Below, piece after piece: positions 5,356 through 11,790 of a DNA stretch of 19,246 nucleotides; position 1 is the stretch's first letter, and each line of letters starts with the position of its first letter. The notes beneath the pieces are model-generated. The model made no database searches. It was not told the DNA's origin and worked only from the letters and a program-made list of their open reading frames with translations. The stretch lies in the NCBI GenBank assembly GCA_035289305.1, contig DATDXN010000036.1:1-19246 (forward strand). The letters are read 5' to 3'. Position numbers and translations under genes: made by a program. Source of the DNA: DATDXN01 sp035289305. Lineage in GTDB: Bacteria > Patescibacteriota > Microgenomatia > UBA1406 > HO2-37-13b.

Positions 5356-7185
5356 TCATCTGTTCATATCATCCAATATTTCTCTCAAGTGGTCTATGGC
5401 TTCATCTTGAACTTGTCGCACACGCTCGTAGCTAATCCCAAGCTGCGTTGCTGCTTGTCTCAATGTCAGACCCTTCTCAAGATCTATACCAAAACGTATT
5501 TTAATGACTTGTCGTTCTCTTTCTGGCAACTTCTCCATAGCTTCCATTACTTTATCAAAAGTAAAAGGAAACGCTTGTTCCTCCCTTTTTTTCACAACTT
5601 CACGCGGGTCCTGCAATCGGTCTGCTACAGTCTCATCTTCTATATCACCTTTTCCCGATCTAATCGGCCCGTCCAAAAATACCGTATGTTCCTCAAGTTG
5701 TAAGTAGGTATCAAGCTTCGAGATGGACATACCAAGAGCTTGAGCTAGCTCTTCTCTTTCTGGGTCTCTCTGGAGTTTTTGTTGCAAAAAAGCAGTTGTT
5801 TTATATATTGTATGTAACTTTTCACTAACGTGGAAGGGTCTTCGTATGGCTCGTCCTTTGTTTATTGATGCAAGCTTTATCTGCTGATCAATCCACCAAC
5901 ATACATAGGTAGAGAGTTTTTTGCCGCGGCGTGGATCATATCGGTCTAGTCCTGTTGTCAATCCGATTATTCCTTCTTGTGTCCTGTCCGCCAGTGGGAG
6001 TTCCTGCGGACAGATTTTTTTTGCCCGTGAAATAACCAGCGATATGTTACGCTCGACCATATACTGTACTAAAGCAGTACGCTCATTATCAAGACGGGTA
6101 AACTGCGCAAGCGCCTCGTAACCAGGATGACCGGCGGAAGTAATGAGCATGTCAAGCGCACGCACAAGATATGATCTGTTCGCAAGTTGATAATACAAAA
6201 GTCCTGTCTTATAGATCTCATTTTTTGGTGGTTTTTGATACCGGGGAATACGTACCTCTTTATCCAGTATTTCATTTTCTTTGATGAGCCGTTCCACTAC
6301 TTCGTCAAGTATTGTCTGGCCGCCGACGGCCGGAATAATTTTTTCCTCAAGAAGACGCTTGCATTCGTCTGCCAACTCAAAAATATGCCCTGTACAATAT
6401 CGCTCTTCGTCTTTTGATACGGGCGACCCTATCTTCATTCCAGAAAAATTAACCCTTTGAAGCCTCGGCTCCGCAGTGGATGCTTGTTGTTTTTCCCCCG
6501 CTGTTTTTTTTGAATGATAAATAGGAGGATGATCATCGTAGACTCCTGCCAGAGGCTCTACAACAAGTCTATATACTCCTCTCCCATGTTGAAGAATAAC
6601 GCCGTCTTTTAAGCGATCTCCCAGCTTCTGACGAAGAGATTTTAGGACTGTCCATGGATCTATTTCTGCAATTTTCTTCCCTGTTTCTACCTGTATTCTT
6701 TGTAGCAGTTCCTCGGAGCTCACCCACTGCCCTCGTCGCATATCTGCATCAAGATATTGAAAAAGTACTTTCTCTATAGTCTGCTTCTTTTGCGACTGAA
6801 AGTACTGTCTCACTGCCTCTATGCGGGTTTTTTCGTCTCGCGCAGTAAGAATGATAGCTCCCGCGTGGTCATTGTTTTCAGAGAAAGTATATATCCCTTT
6901 TTTAACGCTTTTCACCAGTTCTCTTCCCTCTTCTCCGAAAAAAGCTCCACAGACGTGACGAATAGCACTTAAGGCAACTTGAATAGCCATCGTACCTTTT
7001 TCACACAGACCAGCTATATCTTCTGTCGTGTATGTAGTTCCTGCATGCTCAATGAGATGTCTTGCGATCTTTCCTTCTGTATGAGTAAGACTCGGAGCAA
7101 TAATGGCAAAAATCCCCGATGTCTCAACTCTTTCTCGTGGATGTATTTCTGCCCCTCCTTGTCCAACCGGAGCTCTCTCGCTCAT
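5356..7185 (-). CDS. Sigma-70 family factor with two N-terminal winged-helix-like domains
   Basis: A 609-residue protein. The C-terminal half is a sigma-70 core: region 2 (about 376-445, with DRTQEGIIGL core-polymerase contact and RYDPRRGKKLSTYVCWW), region 3 (446-500, RRPFHVSEKLHTI) and region 4 (540-605, LPERERQVIKIRFG and the helix-turn-helix QAATQLGISYERVRQVQDEA). In front, residues 27-103 and about 115-210 each look like a winged helix of the OmpR C-terminal type, ending in VKKGIYTF and GRGVYRLV, where OmpR proteins have VRG.GYR. Aligned to E. coli RpoD, the promoter-melting and -10 contacts are changed: Tyr425 becomes Lys422, Phe427 becomes Leu424, Arg436 becomes Asp433 and Thr440 becomes Lys437, while Tyr430, Trp433, Trp434 and Gln437 are kept. 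It is probably an alternative sigma factor, but use as a main sigma is possible. Confidence 0.9.
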   Translation of the reverse strand: MSERAPVGQGGAEIHPRERVETSGIFAIIAPSLTHTEGKIARHLIEHAGTTYTTEDIAGLCEKGTMAIQVALSAIRHVCGAFFGEEGRELVKSVKKGIYTFSENNDHAGAIILTARDEKTRIEAVRQYFQSQKKQTIEKVLFQYLDADMRRGQWVSSEELLQRIQVETGKKIAEIDPWTVLKSLRQKLGDRLKDGVILQHGRGVYRLVVEPLAGVYDDHPPIYHSKKTAGEKQQASTAEPRLQRVNFSGMKIGSPVSKDEERYCTGHIFELADECKRLLEEKIIPAVGGQTILDEVVERLIKENEILDKEVRIPRYQKPPKNEIYKTGLLYYQLANRSYLVRALDMLITSAGHPGYEALAQFTRLDNERTALVQYMVERNISLVISRAKKICPQELPLADRTQEGIIGLTTGLDRYDPRRGKKLSTYVCWWIDQQIKLASINKGRAIRRPFHVSEKLHTIYKTTAFLQQKLQRDPEREELAQALGMSISKLDTYLQLEEHTVFLDGPIRSGKGDIEDETVADRLQDPREVVKKREEQAFPFTFDKVMEAMEKLPERERQVIKIRFGIDLEKGLTLRQAATQLGISYERVRQVQDEAIDHLREILDDMNR

Positions 7186-7204
7186 ATCATTTTCTTAAAA
7201 AGAC

Positions 7205-7233
7205 AGTATATATAAAGACATACTCTATTGCAA
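7205..7233 (-). promoter_or_regulatory. Promoter of the sigma-factor gene
   Basis: Minus strand TTGCAA (7233-7228), 17-bp spacer, TATACT (7210-7205), and 19 bases to ATG 7185. It overlaps the oppositely directed promoter at 7215-7243. Confidence 0.6.
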
Positions 7234-7243
7234 CGTGTATACT
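7215..7243 (+). promoter_or_regulatory. Promoter of the inositol-monophosphatase-like gene
   Basis: Plus strand AAGACA (7215-7220), 17-bp spacer, TATACT (7238-7243), and 11 bases to ATG 7255. The -10 lies after a possible TTG start at 7228, which argues for the ATG. Confidence 0.6.
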
Positions 7244-7254
7244 GTAATCAACAT

Positions 7255-8046
7255 ATGATTGAGCCTCTTAAAAAAGCAGCACATGAGGCAGGAAAAATAC
7301 TTCTTTCCTATTTCAAAAAAAAACTCGTCATAACACACAAAACCACGCATCACAATATCGTAACTGAAGCCGATATCGCTGCGCAAAAAGTCGTCATTGA
7401 CTCGCTCACCTCCTCTCTCGTCAAAAAAGGCATCGCGCAATCTGATATTGGCTTTATTGGCGAGGAAAATGTTTTCAAAAAAGGAAAACATCTGTTTGTC
7501 ATTGATCCACTGGACGGCACGAATAATTTTGCCTCGCGCATACCCTACTTTGGGGTTTCAATTGGCTATTTTCACGACGGTGTACTCTTCGCTTCAGTGA
7601 TATATCATCCGACAGAAAATGTCTACTACTGTGCAGCGAAAGGAAAAGGCGCTTTTGGCGAGAAAGGTAAAATGTCAACACCTCTTCATCTGATACAAAA
7701 ACCCCTGCATGAGCTTTTACTCACCACGCATATCAGTTCTGATGAAAACACACGAGAGGAACTATTTGACGTTATCAAACATCTTTTTGAAAAGATACGA
7801 GGCGTACGCATCTATGGCTCCATTGTGCTTGATTGCGGTAGGTTGGCAGAAAATCAAAGCGGTGTTATACTCTCCGGACGGGCATATATCTGGGATATTG
7901 CGGCGGGGAAACTCTTGATCGAAGAAAGCGGCGGAAAAATGACTGATTGGAAGGGAAAAGAGTTGGTGTTTAATCTTGACGATCCCCACCACGGCTATCA
8001 ACTCATAGCATCCCACCCAAAAATCATTGAAGCAATCATCACATAA
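7255..8046 (+). CDS. Inositol monophosphatase family phosphatase (SuhB-like)
   Basis: A 263-residue Mg2+-dependent phosphomonoesterase. The metal-site motifs are complete: GEE at 69-71 (Glu70), DPLDGTN at 84-90 (Asp84, Asp87) and WDIAAG at 213-218 (Asp214), with EESGGKMTDW after it. The fold family includes inositol monophosphatase, fructose-1,6-bisphosphatase and 3'-phosphoadenosine 5'-phosphatase members; the substrate cannot be fixed here. I choose ATG 7255 over the in-frame TTG at 7228 because the promoter -10 sits between them. It is divergent from the sigma gene, and its last 8 bases overlap the 3' end of the convergent gene at 8039. Confidence 0.95.
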   Translation: MIEPLKKAAHEAGKILLSYFKKKLVITHKTTHHNIVTEADIAAQKVVIDSLTSSLVKKGIAQSDIGFIGEENVFKKGKHLFVIDPLDGTNNFASRIPYFGVSIGYFHDGVLFASVIYHPTENVYYCAAKGKGAFGEKGKMSTPLHLIQKPLHELLLTTHISSDENTREELFDVIKHLFEKIRGVRIYGSIVLDCGRLAENQSGVILSGRAYIWDIAAGKLLIEESGGKMTDWKGKELVFNLDDPHHGYQLIASHPKIIEAIIT

Positions 8047-8677
8047 GCATTCTTTCTTGGATAAATTTACTATCATGCACCATACCGATCGGACTTTTAT
8101 CCACTGTTTTTTTCCGCTGCTTTAGGCGATTATATCCAGCGAGGAGTAATCCTCGATAACTTTCCACATCATCCACTTTCGCCGGAGGGTGATATTTTTT
8201 CTCTTTGTACCAGTCCTGTATATCGTGCAACGCGCACGCGATGAATTCCTCGCATTCTTCGATGGAAAACATATGCTCAAGATGCTGATACAATCGTCTT
8301 ACCGCTCTATTCACTCCCCATAGCGACTCTTTTTGAACATATACGCGTTTCTGTTTCTCTTCCCTAACATCTATCAGCGTACTGGTCGCCATTACGCAGA
8401 GATTTTTTGCATCCTCCAATAATTTTTGACCTCTATATTCTGGAAAAGCAGTATCTATCGGAAGATTCTCAAGAGCCTGGTACAGATTTTCCGGAAAATC
8501 AAACAATGCGCAAAAAGCTTCATTGGTGTCGCCGCTTTTTTCTGCCTGCACCAGACGCCACATAAAGTCATTAAGCGGTTTTCTGGTGACAACGGCAAAA
8601 AGAAGCGACTGTCTGGGTGAAAACGCAGATTCTTCAGGTATGTTTATTCTGTCGTATTGTCTTTCAGGAAGGGACAT
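8039..8677 (-). CDS. Hypothetical protein, 212 residues
   Basis: The family is not recognised. This predicted soluble, largely helical protein has no signal peptide. It has an acidic-aromatic N-terminal half (about residues 40-75), a basic stretch EEKQKRVYVQKE (about 105-116), then helices with HLEHMFSIEECEEFIACALHDIQDW-like heptad spacing and a basic tail (NRLKQRKKTVDK). It starts at ATG 8677, 11 bases after a TATGAT -10 (8694-8689). Its 3' end overlaps the convergent phosphatase gene by 8 bases. It reads in the same direction as 8736-9389, but each gene has its own promoter. Confidence 0.75.
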   Translation of the reverse strand: MSLPERQYDRINIPEESAFSPRQSLLFAVVTRKPLNDFMWRLVQAEKSGDTNEAFCALFDFPENLYQALENLPIDTAFPEYRGQKLLEDAKNLCVMATSTLIDVREEKQKRVYVQKESLWGVNRAVRRLYQHLEHMFSIEECEEFIACALHDIQDWYKEKKYHPPAKVDDVESYRGLLLAGYNRLKQRKKTVDKSPIGMVHDSKFIQERMLM

Positions 8678-8688
8678 AGCGAAGATGT

Positions 8689-8717
8689 ATCATAACAAAT
8701 CAAGCTCTCGTCCGCAA
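8689..8717 (-). promoter_or_regulatory. Promoter of the 8039-8677 gene
   Basis: Minus strand TTGCGG (8717-8712), 17-bp spacer, TATGAT (8694-8689), then 11 bases to ATG 8677. Confidence 0.5.
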
Positions 8718-8735
8718 GACTTTTTGAGGAAAATA

Positions 8736-9389
8736 TTATTTGACCCCAGTGACCGGGATGATAAGAGGTATGATAGATATATTGCCCATTCTGTGCGATC
8801 GTTCATATGTTCCGATAAACCACTGTCCTTTGTATTCTTTAAGCAAAATTGGGTGATTTGGACGATCAGGATTATGTGTCCACAAGGTTCTATTGCGAAA
8901 AACATCTTCACCGGTAACGCTTTGCATCATTTTTGACAATCCAATATAATCCACACCCGTACCAGTAATTATCTCAAAGGGCATTTCTCCATATACTCGC
9001 CTCCATCTCTGTGAAATATCATCGGTTGTAGAAACAACATCATCATAACTTACTCCCTCTCCCGGAAGAAATGTTATACGTGTTCCTATCATTATTTCAC
9101 TTGCCCGCGTATGAAGATTCAGAAAATTCGCACGATCTCCTGGTTTCATAGTGTTTGTAAACACACGTTCTTTTTCATTCGTCAATTCATCGACAGAGGC
9201 ATCGCTCACGGGAATGATTGGTTCTCTCATGTTTTTTTCAAGAAATAGTCTTGTTGACGTATCAAATTGAAGTCCTGTGTAGGGAGGAAGTTCCTTTTCT
9301 CTCGGGGGAATTAAACCAATTGCAACAGATCTTATTCCTGTTCTTATATGCTTTGACTGATCCAATGTGCCAATCATATACATTTCCAT
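8736..9389 (-). CDS. Hypothetical protein, about 217 residues
   Basis: The family is not recognised. It is a soluble alpha/beta protein, with no signal peptide or membrane helix. Visible landmarks are a KPGDRANFLNLHTRASEIM stretch near the middle, then GTRITFLPGEGVSYDDVV, and a C-terminal strand-rich part with KEYKGQWFIGTYERSHRMG. The frame is open to an ATG at 9410, but a near-consensus promoter (9401-9429) has its -10 inside those first codons. I therefore place the start at ATG 9389, with ATGs at 9383 and 9377 as alternatives. Its promoter nearly copies that of the Tat-exported protein, which suggests shared control. Confidence 0.7.
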   Translation of the reverse strand: MEMYMIGTLDQSKHIRTGIRSVAIGLIPPREKELPPYTGLQFDTSTRLFLEKNMREPIIPVSDASVDELTNEKERVFTNTMKPGDRANFLNLHTRASEIMIGTRITFLPGEGVSYDDVVSTTDDISQRWRRVYGEMPFEIITGTGVDYIGLSKMMQSVTGEDVFRNRTLWTHNPDRPNHPILLKEYKGQWFIGTYERSHRMGNISIIPLIIPVTGVK

Positions 9390-9400
9390 AGCAACATTTA

Positions 9401-9429
9401 AGTATATCATATACTATGAGTAAAGTCAA
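9401..9429 (-). promoter_or_regulatory. Near-consensus promoter with -10 dyad (8736-9389 gene)
   Basis: Minus strand TTGACT (9429-9424), 17-bp spacer, TATACT (9406-9401), 11 bases to ATG 9389. The spacer/-10 region is a perfect 7-bp inverted repeat around one base, AGTATATCATATACT (9401-9415). Confidence 0.75.
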
Positions 9430-9491
9430 GTGGAAAAATGGCTTTTTCTAATTATTACCTGTAGTATATTTTGTAGGAAATACTATATAAC

Positions 9492-10052
9492 TTATAAAAC
9501 GGCGAATAATACGATGCTATCGAGAAGGACTGCCGCAATAAGCTGTCCGTGCGTATGTTTCCTCAAGTGAAACCGTGACCAATACACCAGAGGAATCATC
9601 ACAAAAAGATACCATAGAGAGAAACCATGCAACACATTCATGAGAAAAAGAAACGTATACGCAAAGGTCATGTGCAAGCTGATTTTATAGAAAAATGTGA
9701 TAACAGTAGAAATCGCCAAAATAATCCATATGATGAAAACCTGTTGCAATAATAATTCTTTCACCTGCATGAGGTATAATATGACAAGTAATCCAAAAAC
9801 AAGACAGTTGAGGAGAGAAAGAAACCAATACCGCTCTTCTCGTCTCGTAATATCAAGATCGGAAACTTTCTTGAGTTTGATGAGCGCGAAAAGCGTAAAA
9901 ACAGCAAGCAGGAGGGTTGCAATAAACAACGACAACAACCACCATCCTTTACCCTCAAATAACCCTTTTTTATAAGCGGCCGAGAGAAACATCAGCGCAA
10001 AAACTGGCGGGCTCAAAAGCGCCGAGATCATACGGGCGATATACGTTTTCAT
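9492..10052 (-). CDS. PAP2-superfamily-like integral membrane protein
   Basis: A 186-residue protein with about five to six membrane helices. PAP2 phosphatase motifs are recognisable in order: KKVSDLDITRREER (60s-70s, in the place of KX6RP), KISLH at 123-127 (in place of PSGH, His127) and SRFHLRKHTHGQ at 159-170, which fits SRX5HX3D except that the last Asp is Gln170. The family dephosphorylates lipid phosphates or pyrophosphates such as undecaprenyl-PP; whether this divergent member does is uncertain. Its -10 TATACT (10068-10063) lies 10 bases before the ATG and overlaps the divergent promoter of the metallopeptidase gene. Confidence 0.75.
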   Translation of the reverse strand: MKTYIARMISALLSPPVFALMFLSAAYKKGLFEGKGWWLLSLFIATLLLAVFTLFALIKLKKVSDLDITRREERYWFLSLLNCLVFGLLVILYLMQVKELLLQQVFIIWIILAISTVITFFYKISLHMTFAYTFLFLMNVLHGFSLWYLFVMIPLVYWSRFHLRKHTHGQLIAAVLLDSIVLFAVL

Positions 10053-10062
10053 ACCTTTTTAT

Positions 10063-10070
10063 AGTATAAT
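10063..10070. promoter_or_regulatory. Overlapping divergent -10 boxes
   Basis: Minus strand TATACT (10068-10063) serves the PAP2-like gene at 10052. Plus strand TATAAT (10065-10070) serves the metallopeptidase at 10098. The two hexamers share four bases, so polymerase should not be able to occupy both at once. Confidence 0.5.
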
Positions 10071-10097
10071 GAAAAAATACCGCAAAACAATAGCACT

Positions 10098-10523
10098 ATG
10101 AGCCGCTTGGAGATACAAAAGGCACACGACATACACACACTCGTCACACACCTGGTCAAAGGCCTTGCATTTGCCCATGTGAAACTGGATCAAGTACACT
10201 GTGTGCGGTCAAACGGATCAACGTCCCGTGCGTATGCGCGCATTTGGGGGCTGCCGCGGATTTTCCAGGTGGGAGCGGGATATACCCCGACCTATGTCAT
10301 CGAGGTCATCTCGAGCTATTTTGATCGTCTCCCGCATGAGGAAAAACTCAAGGTGCTTATCCACGAACTTTTGCATATTCCGCGCACCTTTTCCGGAAGC
10401 CTGAAATCGCACAAAGGCAGATTTCACCGCATTGGCAAGCGCGAGGTGGAAAAATGGTACGCGTTAATAGAGTCAACCCCGATTAAATCGGGGTCAAAAG
10501 TTCATAAAGTTGAAAGTTTATAA
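10098..10523 (+). CDS. Putative HExxH metallopeptidase (phage-metallopeptidase-like family)
   Basis: A 141-residue protein with the zinc-protease motif HELLH at 89-93, in the context LKVLIHELLHIPRTFSGSL...SH (the third ligand is probably His105 or His110). The HELLHIP...F.G.L..H pattern fits the small single-domain putative metallopeptidases known from phage, archaea and CPR genomes. The substrate is unknown. The last 15 or so residues (from TPIKSGSK) are encoded by a perfect hairpin and an AT-rich repeat, so they are probably not part of the fold. It starts at ATG 10098 with no Shine-Dalgarno and lies 8 bases before the downstream EEP gene, so the two likely form an operon. Confidence 0.8.
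   Translation: MSRLEIQKAHDIHTLVTHLVKGLAFAHVKLDQVHCVRSNGSTSRAYARIWGLPRIFQVGAGYTPTYVIEVISSYFDRLPHEEKLKVLIHELLHIPRTFSGSLKSHKGRFHRIGKREVEKWYALIESTPIKSGSKVHKVESL
10476..10494. repeat. Perfect hairpin ACCCCGATT / AATCGGGGT at the 3' end of the metallopeptidase gene
   Basis: Two 9-base arms are separated by a single base. The hairpin lies inside the reading frame, near its end, and is followed by AT-rich copies of a TTTATAAAG-type 9-mer (10501-10509 and 10517-10525). It looks like an intergenic repeat that the frame runs into. It lacks a T-run, so it is not a standard terminator. Confidence 0.7.
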
Positions 10524-10531
10524 AGTATAAC

Positions 10532-11245
10532 ATGCTGTCACTTCTTTCCTATAATATCCTTTTTGGCAACCGGCTCAACCATATCATCACCTGGATTCAT
10601 GAACGTGAGGAAAAAAACCGGCCCTTTGATGTTTTGTGCTTCCAGGAATTTCCAGAGAAAAAAATAAGCAAGTTTTTGGAGCATTTTCCCGGCAGAAACC
10701 TCGCGTATCAGTTTTCACCGGCAATCATGGAAAGAAAAAGGACTTTCGGGCAGCTCACGGTGTATAACCGTGATAAACTTACTCTGATCAAACACCATGT
10801 TCTTGATCTGGGAAAAAGCCCCTGGGAAAACCGACTATTTAGCATGATAAAAAAGAAAAAAATCGTGAGGAATTCTCTCCTCACGTTTTTCAAAAACGAT
10901 ACCCATGAGTTTGTGGTCGCCAACACGCATCTCACACTGGTTGCGCGAAACAAATATCGCATCAGCCAGCTTGCATCTATTATCAATCACGTAAATGGCA
11001 CTTCACGGGCCATCATTCTGGGCGATTTTAACTACACCTCGCTTCTCCCTCGCCGCCGACTCATGCACCTGATGGAGAGAAACGACTTTCGCCATGCTAC
11101 AGACCGGCTGAAAACGCACCGCATCGGATTTCTCAAACATCAGCTCGACTATATTTTTTATAAAAATCTGTCGTTTTCTCACGTGGAAGTCAAACGGGTC
11201 AATTTCTCCGACCACTATCCTCTCCTCGCCCGTTTTTCTCCCTGA
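10532..11245 (+). CDS. Endonuclease/exonuclease/phosphatase (EEP) family protein
   Basis: A 237-residue metal-dependent hydrolase of the EEP superfamily (DNase I, exonuclease III and inositol-polyphosphate/sphingomyelin phosphatase relatives). All motifs are seen in order: Asn8 in SYNIL, Glu39 in LCFQE, NTHL at 131-134, LGDFN at 163-167 (Asp165, Asn167), LDYIF at 205-209 and SDHYPL at 226-231 (Asp227, His228). It lacks the DNA-binding loops of long APE1-type enzymes, so a phosphodiester or phospholipid substrate is as likely as DNA. There is no signal peptide. It follows the metallopeptidase by 8 bases. ATG 10532 is the natural start, because the N-terminal strand begins there. Confidence 0.92.
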   Translation: MLSLLSYNILFGNRLNHIITWIHEREEKNRPFDVLCFQEFPEKKISKFLEHFPGRNLAYQFSPAIMERKRTFGQLTVYNRDKLTLIKHHVLDLGKSPWENRLFSMIKKKKIVRNSLLTFFKNDTHEFVVANTHLTLVARNKYRISQLASIINHVNGTSRAIILGDFNYTSLLPRRRLMHLMERNDFRHATDRLKTHRIGFLKHQLDYIFYKNLSFSHVEVKRVNFSDHYPLLARFSP

Positions 11246-11259
11246 AAGGCCTTTCCCCA

Positions 11260-11288
11260 TTGACAACACAGGAAAATACGTGTAGATT
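11260..11288 (+). promoter_or_regulatory. Consensus-type promoter before the 11317-11694 gene
   Basis: TTGACA (11260-11265), 17-bp spacer, TAGATT (11283-11288). The predicted transcript starts near 11295 and leads into the small gene at 11317. Confidence 0.65.
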
Positions 11289-11316
11289 AAAGTAAGGAAG
11301 TACAGAATATGTCGGA

Positions 11317-11694
11317 GTGATTGAATCCAAAGACAGACGATGCACGGGATGTGGTATAGACCAACTCTTGGAATTGTTGAGAACCAAAAATCCGGATTAT
11401 AGTATAGATTATGAGCTTGAAAGAAACATAGAAGGGGTGAAAACAATGCTCGAAGAGCTTGATGAGAAGAAAACCGTACAGAAACTCGACGAAAAAGTAA
11501 ACAATCTCCAGCTTAGAGCAGCAAGTGTTGATAAAGTCGCGGGACGAATTCTTTCGGCTGAAAAAAAATTACTGTATAAAAATTTGGTCAATGAACAAAC
11601 TGAAGCGCCGGAAGATTTTAAAACGTGGGGAGAGTTGAATTATGAAAATTTCATGATACGCTATGCATCGTTCCGGTACACCCAAATGAAATGA
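11317..11694 (+). CDS. Hypothetical protein, 125 residues, coiled-coil-like
   Basis: The family is not recognised. The frame opens at GTG 11317; no in-frame ATG exists upstream before the TAA at 11293. A GGAAG sequence about 14 bases upstream may help ribosome binding, and a strong promoter (11260-11288) supports expression. The N-terminus has a CxxC (CTGC, about residues 9-12). Residues 40-90 are charged and heptad-like (LEELDEKKTVQKLDEKVNN), suggesting a coiled coil, and the C-terminus is aromatic-rich (ENFMIRYASFRYTQ). The stop overlaps a further short frame (ATGA at 11691). Confidence 0.65.
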   Translation: MIESKDRRCTGCGIDQLLELLRTKNPDYSIDYELERNIEGVKTMLEELDEKKTVQKLDEKVNNLQLRAASVDKVAGRILSAEKKLLYKNLVNEQTEAPEDFKTWGELNYENFMIRYASFRYTQMK

Positions 11695-11756
11695 ACATCG
11701 CATACCATGCCCTGATCAAAGAATATATCAAAAAAGGGTTATTTCATAATCCTTAA
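11691..11756 (+). CDS. Possible 21-residue small protein, coupled to the upstream gene
   Basis: The ATG overlaps the TGA stop of the 125-residue gene (ATGA), the usual layout for coupled translation. The product, MNIAYHALIKEYIKKGLFHNP, has the balanced composition of a real peptide with an amphipathic helix. Against it, the frame is very short and could be chance or the relic of a longer gene. Confidence 0.3.
   Translation: MNIAYHALIKEYIKKGLFHNP
11730..11754 (-). terminator. Possible intrinsic terminator of the 11791-13803 gene
   Basis: On the minus strand a stem AAGGATTAT / ATAACCCTT (one A-C mismatch, GAA loop) is followed by six T. It lies about 40 bases after the stop of the 670-residue gene. 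The stem is short and AT-rich, so it is a weak candidate. Confidence 0.35.
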
Positions 11757-11790
11757 GAATCATCATCGAAGGAAATAACAGTTTACATCA

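Noticed and set aside
7228..7254. TTG start extending the inositol-monophosphatase-like protein by 9 residues
   Set aside because: The promoter -10 (7238-7243) lies downstream of the TTG, and the added residues precede the natural first helix of the family.
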